Assembly (NCBI RefSeq): GCF_002797445.1
Contig: NZ_PGEP01000001.1
Coordinates: 1,797,001 to 1,861,000, forward strand
Direction of reading: 5' to 3'
DNA: 64,000 bases
From: Acidovorax sp. 69
GTDB lineage: Bacteria > Pseudomonadota > Gammaproteobacteria > Burkholderiales > Burkholderiaceae_C
Part shown: positions 11,481 through 19,899 of the stretch, in pieces
Numbering within the stretch: position 1 is the stretch's first letter
Layout: each line of letters starts with the position of its first letter
Program-made: the position numbers and the translations under genes
Notes under the pieces: model-generated
Told to the model about the DNA's origin: nothing
Databases searched by the model: none
Seen by the model: only the letters and a program-made list of their open reading frames with translations

Positions 11481-11954
11481 ATGAATCCCGGTTCTACCAA
11501 GCCCGAATGGGACACTCCACCCCATGGTGATTTTGCAGGCTATGTGGAGCGTCTGACGGCGTCCAATGCTGCACGGTCCGCTCCATCACCCGCACCGCCG
11601 AATGCGGCAAACCCTGGGCGTACTGTGCCGGGTGCATCGGGTGTGAAAGGACAGGCGCTACCGCCAGACCTGGCGCAGCTTTGGGTTCCGTGGATGGGTG
11701 GGTTGCGCATTGCGCGTGCCCTGTTGCTGCTGTTCATGGGGTTACACGGTGCGGCGCTGGTTTTTTGGGGGCGAGGTTCATTCGCCGGTTTGATATTCAT
11801 GGGAGTGCTTTGGTGGGCGCTCGGGTGGTTGCTGGATGCTGCCCCCAAGATCCTCCAGATGCCAGGAGTGGTGGCCCGCGCTGGCACACAATCCCAACAA
11901 GTGAGACTGCGGCCAGCAGGGACGCAGCGCAACACAGGAAGAGAGAAAAAGTAA
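11481..11954 (+). CDS. Small membrane protein of unknown function between coaBC and dut
   Basis: A 157-residue protein with a Pro/Ala-rich soluble N-terminal half (residues 1-60) and two predicted membrane helices at about residues 75-95 (IARALLLLFMGLHGAALVFW) and 100-120 (AGLIFMGVLWWALGWLL), then a basic tail. No family is recognised. Its stop codon directly abuts the GTG start of dut, so the two are translationally coupled. The position between coaBC and dut suggests only co-expression, not a shared pathway. Confidence 0.75.
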   Translation: MNPGSTKPEWDTPPHGDFAGYVERLTASNAARSAPSPAPPNAANPGRTVPGASGVKGQALPPDLAQLWVPWMGGLRIARALLLLFMGLHGAALVFWGRGSFAGLIFMGVLWWALGWLLDAAPKILQMPGVVARAGTQSQQVRLRPAGTQRNTGREKK

Positions 11955-12401
11955 GTGAAGATTGACGTCCAGATTCTGGATCCGCGCATGACGGATCAAC
12001 TGCCTACCTATGCCACGCCAGGCAGCGCGGGACTTGACCTCCGGGCCTGCCTGGATGCGCCTTTGACTCTGCAGCCCAATGCATGGCAACTGGTGCCTAC
12101 CGGTATTTCCGTCTACATCAAGGATCCGGGGTACGCCGCCCTGATCCTGCCGCGTTCTGGTCTGGGTCACAAACATGGCATCGTTCTGGGCAACCTGGTG
12201 GGCTTGATTGACAGCGACTACCAGGGGCAGCTCATGGTGAGTGCCTGGAACCGTAGCGGTGTGGCCTTCACACTGGAACCCATGGAACGGTTGGCCCAGC
12301 TGGTCATCGTGCCCGTGGTGCAGGCCCAATTCAACATAGTGACGGAGTTCGCAGCCACCGAGCGGGGTGCGGGGGGGTATGGCTCGACGGGCAAGGCCTG
12401 A
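11955..12401 (+). CDS. dut: Deoxyuridine 5'-triphosphate nucleotidohydrolase (dUTPase)
   Basis: A 148-residue trimeric dUTPase that hydrolyses dUTP to dUMP. All five family motifs are visible: [47 protein letters not shown], and the C-terminal [11 protein letters not shown] that closes over the substrate. The start is GTG at 11955, directly after the previous stop codon, with an AGGAAGAGAG site upstream. Confidence 0.97.
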   Translation: MKIDVQILDPRMTDQLPTYATPGSAGLDLRACLDAPLTLQPNAWQLVPTGISVYIKDPGYAALILPRSGLGHKHGIVLGNLVGLIDSDYQGQLMVSAWNRSGVAFTLEPMERLAQLVIVPVVQAQFNIVTEFAATERGAGGYGSTGKA

Positions 12402-12596
12402 AAGCCGGTGCCCTTAGAGCCCTGTTGAGTGTTTGTTGTAAGACGGCGCTTACCGTTCTGCAGGTTTGTTACCGACGGTGTGTGGGCACATGTGTCTACG
12501 CGGCAGGCCCCTGGTGCGTTGTTTTAATCAAGGCATGCGTACTAAGGCCCATGCCTGTCTGCTTTGGACTCGCCCCATGACTTCAGGAGATTAAAA

Positions 12597-13100
12597 ATGC
12601 TGCAATTCAAACGTTCTTTCGCCATCGCTGGCGCTGTGGTTCTTGTCAGTTCGCTGGCGGCGTGTGGTCATAACCGGTCGGCACCGGCGCCTCAATACGG
12701 CGGTGGTTACTCCGGTGGATACCAGGCAGCGCCTGCGTATCCCAACAACCCGGCGGGTACCGAATATGGCCGTGTTTCCAACATTGAGGTGCTGCAAGGG
12801 CGCACGCAAGGGCAGACTTCGGGGGCTGGTGCCGTGTTGGGAGCAGTGGTAGGCGGTGTACTGGGTAATCAGGTGGGCAAGGGCTCGGGCCGCGCTGCCG
12901 CGACAGCGGTGGGTGTCCTTGGAGGCGCGGTGGCAGGCAACGCCATCGAGGGGCGTAACAACCAGGAGTACGCGCAGGGCTATCGGCTTTCTGTGCAGTT
13001 GGACCAGGGCGGCTACCGCGTGTACGACGTGAGCAGCCCAGGCGATTTGCGCATTGGTGACCGTGTACGCCTTTATAACGGCCAGATATCGCGCCTGTGA
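12597..13100 (+). CDS. Glycine-zipper outer-membrane lipoprotein
   Basis: A 167-residue lipoprotein. The ATG at 12597 has a CAGGAGA site. The signal peptide ends LVSSLAACGHN (lipobox), then comes a Gly/Tyr-rich linker. A glycine-zipper hairpin (GAGAVLGAVVGGVLGNQVGKG to GGAVAGNAIEG, about residues 77-122) is typical of the 17-kDa surface antigen / YcfJ-type family, and the C-terminal domain has GGYRVYDVSSPGDLRIGDRVRL. It probably sits in the outer membrane; the precise role of such proteins is unknown. A strong terminator follows. Confidence 0.88.
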   Translation: MLQFKRSFAIAGAVVLVSSLAACGHNRSAPAPQYGGGYSGGYQAAPAYPNNPAGTEYGRVSNIEVLQGRTQGQTSGAGAVLGAVVGGVLGNQVGKGSGRAAATAVGVLGGAVAGNAIEGRNNQEYAQGYRLSVQLDQGGYRVYDVSSPGDLRIGDRVRLYNGQISRL

Positions 13101-13117
13101 TGCTTTGACCGATGGGG

Positions 13118-13155
13118 AAAAGGGCGCGCTGAAGTGATTCAGCGCGCCCTTTTTG
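13118..13155. terminator. Bidirectional rho-independent terminator
   Basis: A perfect 13-bp stem (AGGGCGCGCTGAA, loop GTGA, then its complement) flanked by AAA on the left and a T-run on the right, so it can serve both convergent genes: the glycine-zipper lipoprotein on the plus strand and the SlyD-like isomerase on the minus strand. Confidence 0.92.
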
Positions 13156-13175
13156 ATGGGCGTGGTATCGGCTGT

Positions 13176-13700
13176 TCAGTGCAGCAGTGAGCTGCCGGGG
13201 GCTTGCGGTTGCACGCGGAAGAAGCCTGTTCCTGCCGTCCCTTGGCCAATTTCTTCTTCTGTGGCCTCTCGCACTGCCTGCACCGTCAGTTGCAAGCGCA
13301 GGGCGATGCCAGCCAAAGGGTGGTTTCCGTCGAGCACCACATGCTCGGGGTAGATTTCGGCCACGGTGTACAAGGCTGTGCGAGGCGCGTCTGGATTGCA
13401 GCCCTCTGGCAGCGCCATTCCATCGAATGTCATGCCCTCCTCAATCTCTGCAGGGAAGAGCGCGCGTGGTTCGAGGAACAGCAGTTGATCGTTGAAGTCG
13501 CCGAAAGCATCTTCGGGTTCGAGATGAAGTGCCAAGCTGGCTCCGGGGGCGTGGCCTTGCAGGGCTTCTTCGATACGGGGCAATAGATCGTCGCCGCCGA
13601 CTAAAAATTCCACAGGTTCATCGAGTACGTCGAGTTCTTCGCCCAAGGTGTCTTTGAGCGTCCAGGTCAGTGCGACCACACATTGTTGAGTGATTTCCAT
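13176..13700 (-). CDS. FKBP-type peptidyl-prolyl isomerase, SlyD-like
   Basis: A 174-residue protein from the ATG at 13698-13700 (MEITQQCVVALTWTLKD); the longer open frame beyond it is antisense to the cupin gene. It has the split FKBP domain with an inserted flap domain: DEPVEFLVGGDDLLPRIEEAL, LEPEDAFGDFNDQLLFLEPRALFP, then NHPLAGIALRLQLTVQAVREAT. It lacks the long His/Cys metal-binding tail of E. coli SlyD, ending instead in a short Gly/Gln-rich segment. It probably acts as a cytoplasmic prolyl isomerase and chaperone. Its gene diverges from the cupin gene across 54 bp. Confidence 0.9.
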   Translation of the reverse strand: MEITQQCVVALTWTLKDTLGEELDVLDEPVEFLVGGDDLLPRIEEALQGHAPGASLALHLEPEDAFGDFNDQLLFLEPRALFPAEIEEGMTFDGMALPEGCNPDAPRTALYTVAEIYPEHVVLDGNHPLAGIALRLQLTVQAVREATEEEIGQGTAGTGFFRVQPQAPGSSLLH

Positions 13701-13754
13701 AGGAGAATTGTCGCAGTTCGACCAACAGCCCCGCAAACGGGCACTGCTTTTCCT

Positions 13755-14879
13755 ATGGATATCCAGCAACCCCTGCCCCTGCTCGGTGGCCTCACCCCCG
13801 CCCAATTCATGCGCCGCCATTGGCAGAAGAAGCCCCTGCTGGTGCGTCAGGCCATTCCCCAGTTTGCGCCACCTGTATTGCGGCCGGAGCTGTTTGCGTT
13901 GGCTGCCCAGGAGGGCGTGGAGTCGCGGCTTGTGCAGTTGGCTAAAGGTGCCTGGAAGCTGCGCCACGGTCCTTTCAGCCGCCGTGCATTGCCCGCGTTG
14001 CAGCAGCCGGACTGGACCTTGCTGGTGCAGGGCGTTGATCTGCACAACGATGCGGTGCATGCGCTGATGCAGCAGTTTCGTTTCGTCCCTGAGGCCCGAC
14101 TGGACGACCTCATGATCAGCTACGCCAGCAACGGCGGTGGTGTAGGCCCGCACTTCGATAGCTACGATGTCTTTTTGCTGCAGGCCCATGGTAAGCGGCG
14201 CTGGCGCATTGGCCGCCAGAAGGATCTTTCGTTGCGTGACGACATTCCCTTGAAGGTGTTGGCGAAGTTCGAACCCGAAGAAGAGTTTGTGCTGGAGCCG
14301 GGTGACATGTTGTACTTGCCGCCGCGCTATGCCCACGACGGGATTGCCGAAGGCGAATGCATGACCTATTCCATTGGTTTTCGTGCGCCCGCGCGTGCAG
14401 AGCTCGCACAGGAATTGCTGGTGCGTCTGGCAGAGGATGCTGCAGATGAGGCCAGTCCGCTGATGTACCGTGACGCAGGACAGGAGGCGGTGACACAACC
14501 CGCTGCCATTCCCGTCGGTTTGCATGAATTTGCCCGTGAAGCGTTGTCACGCGCGCTGGCACAGCCTCTGGTGCTGGAGCGTGCGTTGGGCGAGTACCTG
14601 ACCGAACCCAAGGCCAGCGTGTGGTTTGAACCTGGCGATGTGGGCGTCATGCTGGAGGGTGTGCGCCTGGACCGCAAGAGTCGCATGATGTATGACGCCC
14701 AGCACATTTTCATCAATGGCGAAAGCTACCGCGCGGCGGGACGTGATGCCACCTTGATGCGGCGCCTGGCAGATGAGCGCCAGCTCACATCGCGTGAACT
14801 GGCCCGCGCCAGCGATGATGCGCTGGAGCTGCTCTCGTCGTGGTGTGATGCGGGCTGGGCCCACGCCTGGGCTGAATAG
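13755..14879 (+). CDS. JmjC/cupin ribosomal oxygenase-like protein (RoxA/YcfD family)
   Basis: A 374-residue protein starting MDIQQPLPLLGGLTPAQFMRRHW. The cupin iron site is visible as GPHFDSYDVFLLQ (HxD) and LYLPPRYAHDGIAEG (distal His), followed by the helical C-terminal domain typical of the bacterial ribosomal oxygenases that hydroxylate an arginine of ribosomal protein L16. Family assignment rests on these motifs and the overall length (E. coli YcfD is 373 residues). The substrate in this organism is inferred only. Confidence 0.88.
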   Translation: MDIQQPLPLLGGLTPAQFMRRHWQKKPLLVRQAIPQFAPPVLRPELFALAAQEGVESRLVQLAKGAWKLRHGPFSRRALPALQQPDWTLLVQGVDLHNDAVHALMQQFRFVPEARLDDLMISYASNGGGVGPHFDSYDVFLLQAHGKRRWRIGRQKDLSLRDDIPLKVLAKFEPEEEFVLEPGDMLYLPPRYAHDGIAEGECMTYSIGFRAPARAELAQELLVRLAEDAADEASPLMYRDAGQEAVTQPAAIPVGLHEFAREALSRALAQPLVLERALGEYLTEPKASVWFEPGDVGVMLEGVRLDRKSRMMYDAQHIFINGESYRAAGRDATLMRRLADERQLTSRELARASDDALELLSSWCDAGWAHAWAE

Positions 14880-14903
14880 AGCTGATCTGATCAGGAGATG
14901 TCG

Positions 14904-15425
14904 ATGACCGATGTGGTAACCCCTCCGTCCGAGCCTTTGCGGGATCTGCCTGTAGGGCGGTTCAGTGGCCGGGATGCGTTTCAGCAGTTGGTGCGGGATG
15001 CCATTGCGACGGCGGCCCGGGATGGTTGGCAGGAGATCTTCATCAGCGATGCCAATTTTCATGATTGGCCGTTGGGTGAGCGCGCAGTGGTCGAGGCGCT
15101 GCAGGAGTGGGCCCACAGCGGTCGTCGCTTCACCATGTTGGCTTGCAGTTATGACGATGTGATTCGTCGGCATGCGCGGTTTGTCCGTTGGCGCGGCACC
15201 TGGGATCACATCATCAACTGTCGCCGCAGTCCTGCTGCCGATCCGTTGGACCTTCCCAGCGCATTGTGGTCTCCGCAGTGGGTCATGCACCGGTTGGATC
15301 CGGAGCGATGTGTGGGCGTGACGGGTAACGAGGCCGACCGAAGGGTGCTCCTGCGCGAGTCGCTCAACGAGTGGGTGCGCAGCAAAAGTGCGCCGGGCTT
15401 TCCCTCGTCCACACTCGGTCTGTAG
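14904..15425 (+). CDS. Conserved hypothetical protein (possibly DUF7931-like)
   Basis: A 173-residue soluble protein. I prefer the ATG at 14904 (MTDVVTPPSEP), 6 bases after AGGAG; another ATG is at 14898. Conserved-looking stretches are LPVGRFSGRDAFQQLVRDAIATA, ISDANFHDWPLGERAVVEAL, RRHARFVRWRGTWDHIINCR and the C-terminal RRVLLRESLNEWVRSKSAPGFP. From memory it resembles a betaproteobacterial domain of unknown function related to the phospholipase-D-like fold; no catalytic HKD motif is present. It follows the cupin gene closely and is probably in the same transcript. Confidence 0.7.
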   Translation: MTDVVTPPSEPLRDLPVGRFSGRDAFQQLVRDAIATAARDGWQEIFISDANFHDWPLGERAVVEALQEWAHSGRRFTMLACSYDDVIRRHARFVRWRGTWDHIINCRRSPAADPLDLPSALWSPQWVMHRLDPERCVGVTGNEADRRVLLRESLNEWVRSKSAPGFPSSTLGL

Positions 15426-15511
15426 AGCCAGGGGTGCACCGTATGTGGTGGGGCTGCTACGGTTGCTAGCGCCATGCGTAAAGTCAACAGGGTGTAAAGC
15501 TTTCGTCAGTG

Positions 15512-15542
15512 TTAGTCAGTATTGACTAAATACCAATATAAT
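15512..15542 (+). promoter_or_regulatory. Operator-like dyad next to a -10 box
   Basis: TTAGTCA, spacer GTAT, TGACTAA is a perfect 7-bp dyad (15512-15529), followed 7 bases later by a consensus TATAAT (15537-15542). The dyad covers the -35 and spacer region, which suggests a repressor or redox-type regulator. The only gene downstream on this strand is the lipoprotein at 15661, so the leader would be about 110 bases. The regulator is not identified. Confidence 0.55.
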
Positions 15543-15660
15543 CAGCGGCTGCGCCTAAAAGGTGCTCGCCAAGTGCATTGTGCCAATGCGTACCATGGGC
15601 TTCAGGAAGCCTGACGCCGTGGCTTTTCAAGATTCTGTCTGTCCAAATAGGAAAATCGAA

Positions 15661-15936
15661 ATGAAGAACTCCCTCGTTCTGGCCGCCCTGATCGCTGCTG
15701 CTGCACTCGCCGCTTGTGGCAAGAAGGAAGAGCCCGCTCCAGCACCAGCTCCCGTGGAAGCTCCTGCCGCAGCACCAGCGCCTGCTGCCGAGCCAGCCGC
15801 TCCTGCCGCCTCCGACGCTGCTGCTCCAGCGGCCGTGGCACCTGCTGCTGACGCTTCTGCTCCAGCCGCTGACGCTGCCAAGGCTGCTGCTGACGCTGCT
15901 GCCACCGCCGCTACCGGCGCTTCCGCAGCCAAGTAA
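15661..15936 (+). CDS. Small Ala/Pro-rich lipoprotein
   Basis: A 91-residue lipoprotein: signal peptide KNSLVLAALIAAAALAAC with lipid-anchored Cys, then KKEEPAPAPAP and a nearly pure Ala/Pro/Asp repeat to the end. There is no globular domain. Such proteins in Burkholderiales are usually called hypothetical; the extended low-complexity chain could span the periplasm or coat the membrane. It has a consensus -10 with an operator-like dyad upstream and its own strong terminator downstream, so it appears to be a single-gene, regulated, probably abundant transcript. Confidence 0.85.
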   Translation: MKNSLVLAALIAAAALAACGKKEEPAPAPAPVEAPAAAPAPAAEPAAPAASDAAAPAAVAPAADASAPAADAAKAAADAAATAATGASAAK

Positions 15937-15984
15937 GTTGCTGCAGGCCCTGAACTGGTTGCAAAACCGGTTCTTGGCAAAAAT

Positions 15985-16015
15985 AGCCCCTACCGTAAGG
16001 TCGGGGCTTTTTTTT
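15985..16015 (+). terminator. Rho-independent terminator
   Basis: AGCCCC-T-ACC, loop GTAA, GGT-C-GGGGCT and then eight T residues: a 10-bp stem with one mismatch and a long U-tract, 49 bases after the Ala/Pro-rich lipoprotein gene. Confidence 0.93.
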
Positions 16016-16138
16016 GCCCTTTGTCTTCGTGACGTGGAGTGCTTGGGGCATCGCGCATGCCCTGTTGCTGAGACCCCCGGCAACCAGCGGGCGCTCTGCG
16101 TGGTGGCATTTTTTTCAGCGGAGTTGGCCCCTCTTCTT

Positions 16139-16924
16139 CTAGTCGCCGCCCACATGGAGCCAGTCTGTCCCTTCGGTAGGGCTGGCGACGATGATGTCCT
16201 CGGAAGACCAGTCCAGTGCGGTTGCAAGCGTCTGTTGTGCGAGGCTAGGGGTGTTGTTGTGTGCGCTCAGGTGTGCGGCCACCACCTTGCGCAGGCCAGT
16301 ATGCTGCACGCTGCGCAGAATCTCCGCCGTGGCTGCATTGGCGAGATGACCATAGAGCCCCCCCACGCGGCGTTTCAGAAAGGGGGGATAGCGAGAGGCC
16401 TCCAGCATCGCAGGGTCGTGGTTGGCCTCGATCATCAGGGCATGACAGCCCTGCAGCTGTTGCAAAACATGGGCGGTAGCATGTCCCAGGTCGGTCAGAA
16501 CGCCGAAGTGGCTTACGCCGTCTGAGCACCTGAGTTGCAACGGTTCTCTTGCGTCGTGCGGCACGGTGAACGGTTGGGCCCGAAGGGGGCCCAGGTCAAT
16601 GACCTCCATATCGCGGGCCACATTCAAAAGTCCGTCAAAGTCGGGAGATCCCAAAGCGGCATACGTGCCTTGGCTCATCCACACGGGGATGCGGTGGCGC
16701 ATCGCAAGCGCTCGTGCGCAGCCGATGTGATCCGAGTGTTCGTGGGTGATGAAGACGGCATGGATGTCTTCGGGCTGCAGTTGTGCCAGTGCCAGGCGGG
16801 CCTGCAATTGCCGGATGCCAAAACCGCAGTCAATCAGCAGGCGGTGCACTCTGGCACCACTGCTTCCCTCGACCACGGTGGCATTGCCGGTACTGCCGCT
16901 TCCCAGATTTTTGAATCGCAACAT
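16139..16924 (-). CDS. MBL-fold metal-dependent hydrolase (YycJ/VicX-like)
   Basis: A 261-residue metallo-beta-lactamase-fold protein. It starts MLRFKNLGSGSTGNATVVE, typical of the YycJ/WalJ/ExoA-like group, and has the metal motif THEHSDHIG, the Asp in VLTDLGHAT, and later VVAAHLSAHNN. YycJ relatives are proposed 5'-to-3' exonucleases; substrate here is unknown. It follows bamC on the same strand, a conserved dapA-bamC-MBL order in Burkholderiales. Confidence 0.9.
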   Translation of the reverse strand: MLRFKNLGSGSTGNATVVEGSSGARVHRLLIDCGFGIRQLQARLALAQLQPEDIHAVFITHEHSDHIGCARALAMRHRIPVWMSQGTYAALGSPDFDGLLNVARDMEVIDLGPLRAQPFTVPHDAREPLQLRCSDGVSHFGVLTDLGHATAHVLQQLQGCHALMIEANHDPAMLEASRYPPFLKRRVGGLYGHLANAATAEILRSVQHTGLRKVVAAHLSAHNNTPSLAQQTLATALDWSSEDIIVASPTEGTDWLHVGGD

Positions 16925-17021
16925 GGGGTAGCGGCCAGATCCAAGTCACACAGCGATCACCCCGGCGACGCTGCCGCGCATGGGTGGTCTGGTGTGACGG
17001 GTAGGCGTTGCCTTCTACAGG

Positions 17022-18113
17022 TTACTTGAGGTCGTCTGCAATCACGCGCACGATACGCTCTGCATTGGCCGAGCCATCGGGTGCGCCTGCTTCATTGAGC
17101 ACTGACACGGTGGTGGACTCGCCCTGGCTGCGCACGACGATGCGGTATTTGAGTGGCGGCGTTGCGGCAGAGGCGTTGAACAGCTTGCCGAAGAATCCAG
17201 GCTCTTTCTTGTCAGTATTGGGAGCTACATAGCGCACGAAGTAAGTGCCTTCGTTGCGATTGCGGTCTTCCACCGTAAAGCCTGTGCGATCCAGTGCCAG
17301 GCCCACGCGGCGCCAAGAGCGGTCAAACCCCTCGTCAAGCTGAACCACGGGCATATTGTTGACCGTGGTCATTCGTGCGGTTTGCGTACGCGCGGCAGGG
17401 GCTGCAGCGATGGCCTTGGATTGCTCCTGGCTCACCCCCAGCTTGACCATCAGGCGGCGCAGAAACTCGGTTTCGAGTTCTGGATCGGAGGGGCGCGGTT
17501 GCCAGATGGTGCTGTCTTTGGACACATTGCCATACACCTCGATCATCCCGCGGTGGGTGATGTAGATCTCTGTCCCGCCATTGGCGTTGCGCTCCAGCCG
17601 GGTACGGAATTTGTCGCGTTCGCCGGTGGAATACAGCGAATCGAGCAGCTTGCCAACCGTAGAACGGATGAAGTCCTGGGGCAGCTTGGCGCGGTTTTCT
17701 GCCCAGTCGGTTTCTATGATTCCCACATTGGACTCAGCCTGCGCCAACGTGAAGCCGTTGTCTTGCCAGAATTCGCGCACCGGTTCCCAGAGCTTGTCGG
17801 CAGGGCGGTTGACCACCAGCCAGCGCTGCTTGCCATCACGTTCAATCCGAACATCGCCCAGCGTCAGTGCCGCAGCGTTGGTCGTGCCCGAAGGCTGCGC
17901 AGCCTGTCCGGCCTGCATGGCGGCTGCCGATACGGAACCACCCGCCACCGCGTAACGCGAGTCACGCGACAACTGGGTCAGGTCGGGGGGGACTTCCAGG
18001 GTGGAGCCTTTGGCGGCGCTTTTATAGTCGATCTTGTCGCCCTCCAGAGAAGAGCAGGCAGACAGGGCCATGGCGAGGGCCAACAGGCCCAATCGGGTGG
18101 TAGCAGCTTTCAC
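17022..18113 (-). CDS. bamC: Outer-membrane assembly lipoprotein BamC
   Basis: A 363-residue lipoprotein of the BAM complex that inserts beta-barrel proteins. The GTG start (18111-18113) has a GAGGA site. The signal peptide ends LALAMALSACSSLEGDKIDYKS; the following stretch (STLEVPPDLTQLSRDSRYA) matches the unstructured BamC N-terminus that binds BamD. Two helix-grip domains follow, including RWLVVNRPADKLWEPVREFWQDNGF and FDRSWRRVGLALDRTGFTVEDRNR. It lies 46 bp after dapA, the usual dapA-bamC pair. Confidence 0.95.
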   Translation of the reverse strand: MKAATTRLGLLALAMALSACSSLEGDKIDYKSAAKGSTLEVPPDLTQLSRDSRYAVAGGSVSAAAMQAGQAAQPSGTTNAAALTLGDVRIERDGKQRWLVVNRPADKLWEPVREFWQDNGFTLAQAESNVGIIETDWAENRAKLPQDFIRSTVGKLLDSLYSTGERDKFRTRLERNANGGTEIYITHRGMIEVYGNVSKDSTIWQPRPSDPELETEFLRRLMVKLGVSQEQSKAIAAAPAARTQTARMTTVNNMPVVQLDEGFDRSWRRVGLALDRTGFTVEDRNRNEGTYFVRYVAPNTDKKEPGFFGKLFNASAATPPLKYRIVVRSQGESTTVSVLNEAGAPDGSANAERIVRVIADDLK

Positions 18114-18159
18114 GCGGAAATCCTCGGAGTGTCTCGGGGGGAAGCGGGCACAGCCCGGA

Positions 18160-19056
18160 TTAGATCAGGCCGCTGGTACGCAGCGCGGATTCGACGGTGG
18201 CTTCGTTGCCGCTGGACAGCGGTGTCATGGGCAGGCGCATGGTGCCGCCGCACAGACCCATACGGGTCATCGCCCATTTGACCGGGATAGGGTTGGCTTC
18301 CACAAACAGGTTCTTGTGGACCGGCATGAGTTGCAACTGGATCTGCATTGCGCGCTGGACATTGCCAGCCAGGGCTGCCACACACAGCTCGTGCATCAGG
18401 CGCGGCGCCACATTGGCTGTGACGCTGATGTTGCCGTGGCCGCCGCACAACATGAGTGCCACGGCGGTGGGGTCGTCGCCCGAATAGATGCCAAAGCCCT
18501 TGGGTACATCACGAATGAGCCATTGGGCGCGTTCGATGTTGCCCGTGGCTTCCTTGATGCCGATCACACCGGGCACTTGCGCGAGGCGCAACACGGTGTC
18601 GTGCTGCATATCGGCCACCGAGCGACCGGGCACGTTGTACAGAATGATGGGCAGATCACCTGTGGCTTCGGCAATCGCCTTGAAGTGCTGGTACTGGCCT
18701 TCTTGCGTCGGCTTGTTGTAGTAAGGCACGACCTGCAGCTGGCTGTCAGCCCCGACGCCGCGGGCAAACTTGGCCAGTTCGATGGCCTCGGCCGTGGAGT
18801 TGGCGCCGCAACCGGCCATGATGGGCACACGCTTGGCGGATTGTTCAACGGCGACGCGGATGATCTCGCAGTGCTCCTCGACATTGACCGTGGGCGACTC
18901 GCCCGTGGTGCCCACCACGCCGATGCAGTCAGTGCCTTCGGCGATATGCCAGTCGATCAGTTTGCGCAGGGTAGGGTAGTCCACGCTACCGTCCTCGTGC
19001 ATGGGGGTGACGAGGGCGACGATGCTGCCGGTAAGGGGCACGGAATAAGAGGTCAT
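18160..19056 (-). CDS. dapA: 4-hydroxy-tetrahydrodipicolinate synthase
   Basis: A 298-residue enzyme that condenses pyruvate with aspartate semialdehyde in lysine and diaminopimelate synthesis. Motifs: [29 protein letters not shown] with the catalytic Tyr, [13 protein letters not shown], and the Schiff-base Lys in GIKEATGN. Length is normal. It is in line with the upstream methyltransferase gene (30 bp away) and downstream bamC. Confidence 0.97.
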   Translation of the reverse strand: MTSYSVPLTGSIVALVTPMHEDGSVDYPTLRKLIDWHIAEGTDCIGVVGTTGESPTVNVEEHCEIIRVAVEQSAKRVPIMAGCGANSTAEAIELAKFARGVGADSQLQVVPYYNKPTQEGQYQHFKAIAEATGDLPIILYNVPGRSVADMQHDTVLRLAQVPGVIGIKEATGNIERAQWLIRDVPKGFGIYSGDDPTAVALMLCGGHGNISVTANVAPRLMHELCVAALAGNVQRAMQIQLQLMPVHKNLFVEANPIPVKWAMTRMGLCGGTMRLPMTPLSSGNEATVESALRTSGLI

Positions 19057-19086
19057 GTCCGCAGTGATAAACGGTAAAAGGGCATT

Positions 19087-19641
19087 CTAACTAGCCCCGG
19101 TGCGCAAAAGATACCGTGAGGGTCGGCCAGGCTGCGGGAGTTCCCGCACGGCTGTGATGCGTTGCACGAAACGTGCAGGTTCTTCCTGGAAACCGTCCTC
19201 GTAGGCCACGACCCTCAGACCCCGGCAGGCTTCCAATAACTCGCCAGGCGCCAGCAGAAACTCGGGCCGCGCAGGTCGGCCCACGGTTTCGTTGCCCAGG
19301 GCAAAGGTCTCGTAGATCAGCAGCCCGCCGGGCGCCACACTGGCCACGATGAGCGGCAGCAGTGGACGCCAGAGATAGTGGGTGATCACCACGGCATCAA
19401 ACTGCCGGCCGGCAAAGGGCCAGGGGCCGTTCTCGATGTCGGTGCAGACCATTTCGCCCAGGCCTGCGCAAGCGGCCATGGCTTCGGCAGAGCGGTCCAC
19501 GCCCACTACGCGGTGCCCTCTGCCATGCAGCCATCGCAGATGGCGCCCCGCGCCGCAGGCGACATCCAGTGCGGTGCCGCCCGGCGCGATCAGGTGGGCC
19601 CAGCGGCGGACCCAGTCGGACGGTGCTTCAGTTCCGTGCAT
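19087..19641 (-). CDS. Class I SAM-dependent methyltransferase
   Basis: A 184-residue protein from the ATG at 19639-19641 (MHGTEAPSDWVRRW); the frame is open for 18 more codons, but those are encoded by a dispersed repeat copy. Motif I is ALDVACGAGRHLRWL, followed by HRVVGVDRSAEAM, an acidic GPWPFAGRQFDAVVITHYLWRPLLP, and YETFALGNETVGRP, as in the TehB-like group. Substrate unknown. The terminal RTGAS* is followed 30 bp later by dapA on the same strand. Confidence 0.85.
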   Translation of the reverse strand: MHGTEAPSDWVRRWAHLIAPGGTALDVACGAGRHLRWLHGRGHRVVGVDRSAEAMAACAGLGEMVCTDIENGPWPFAGRQFDAVVITHYLWRPLLPLIVASVAPGGLLIYETFALGNETVGRPARPEFLLAPGELLEACRGLRVVAYEDGFQEEPARFVQRITAVRELPQPGRPSRYLLRTGAS

Positions 19642-19643
19642 AG

Positions 19644-19707
19644 TGCTATTGAAAGTGTAGCTACCAGTGCTTGATCGACAAGCGCGAGAGGCCAAAAAGG
19701 CCTGAAA
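19644..19707. repeat. Dispersed TAGCTGCCAGCGCTT-type repeat, copy in methyltransferase leader
   Basis: Begins GCTATTGAAAGTGTAGCTACC, continues CAGTGCTT, spacer, AAGCGCGAGAGGCCAAAAA. It shares 18 of 21 bases at its start with the copy at 1751 (TGCTATTGAAAG.GTAGCT). It lies immediately upstream of the methyltransferase start codon. Confidence 0.75.
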
Positions 19708-19722
19708 TCTTCACGGAGGCGG

Positions 19723-19893
19723 TCAGAAACACGCCCACATCTGGTCAGCCAGCATCACCATGAACTCGGGCACCGTGTACATGCCAAATACGATCAGGCA
19801 CAGCAGCACGGCCACAGCCCAGCCCAACCAGCGCAGGGCACTTGGTAAGGGTTTGGGGGCAGGGCGGGCTGCGTCGAGCTCATCAGTGTGCAT
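19723..19893 (-). CDS. 56-residue single-span membrane protein
   Basis: A short gene below usual cut-offs: ATG at 19891-19893, stop at 19723-19725, 56 residues. It begins MHTDELDAARPAPKPLPSA and has one membrane helix (RWLGWAVAVLLCLIVFGMY) followed by VPEFMVMLADQMWACF. The gene starts 6 bp after the stop codon of the MFS transporter on the same strand, which supports co-expression and perhaps an accessory role for the transporter. No family is recognised. Confidence 0.65.
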   Translation of the reverse strand: MHTDELDAARPAPKPLPSALRWLGWAVAVLLCLIVFGMYTVPEFMVMLADQMWACF

Positions 19894-19899
19894 GGCGTA

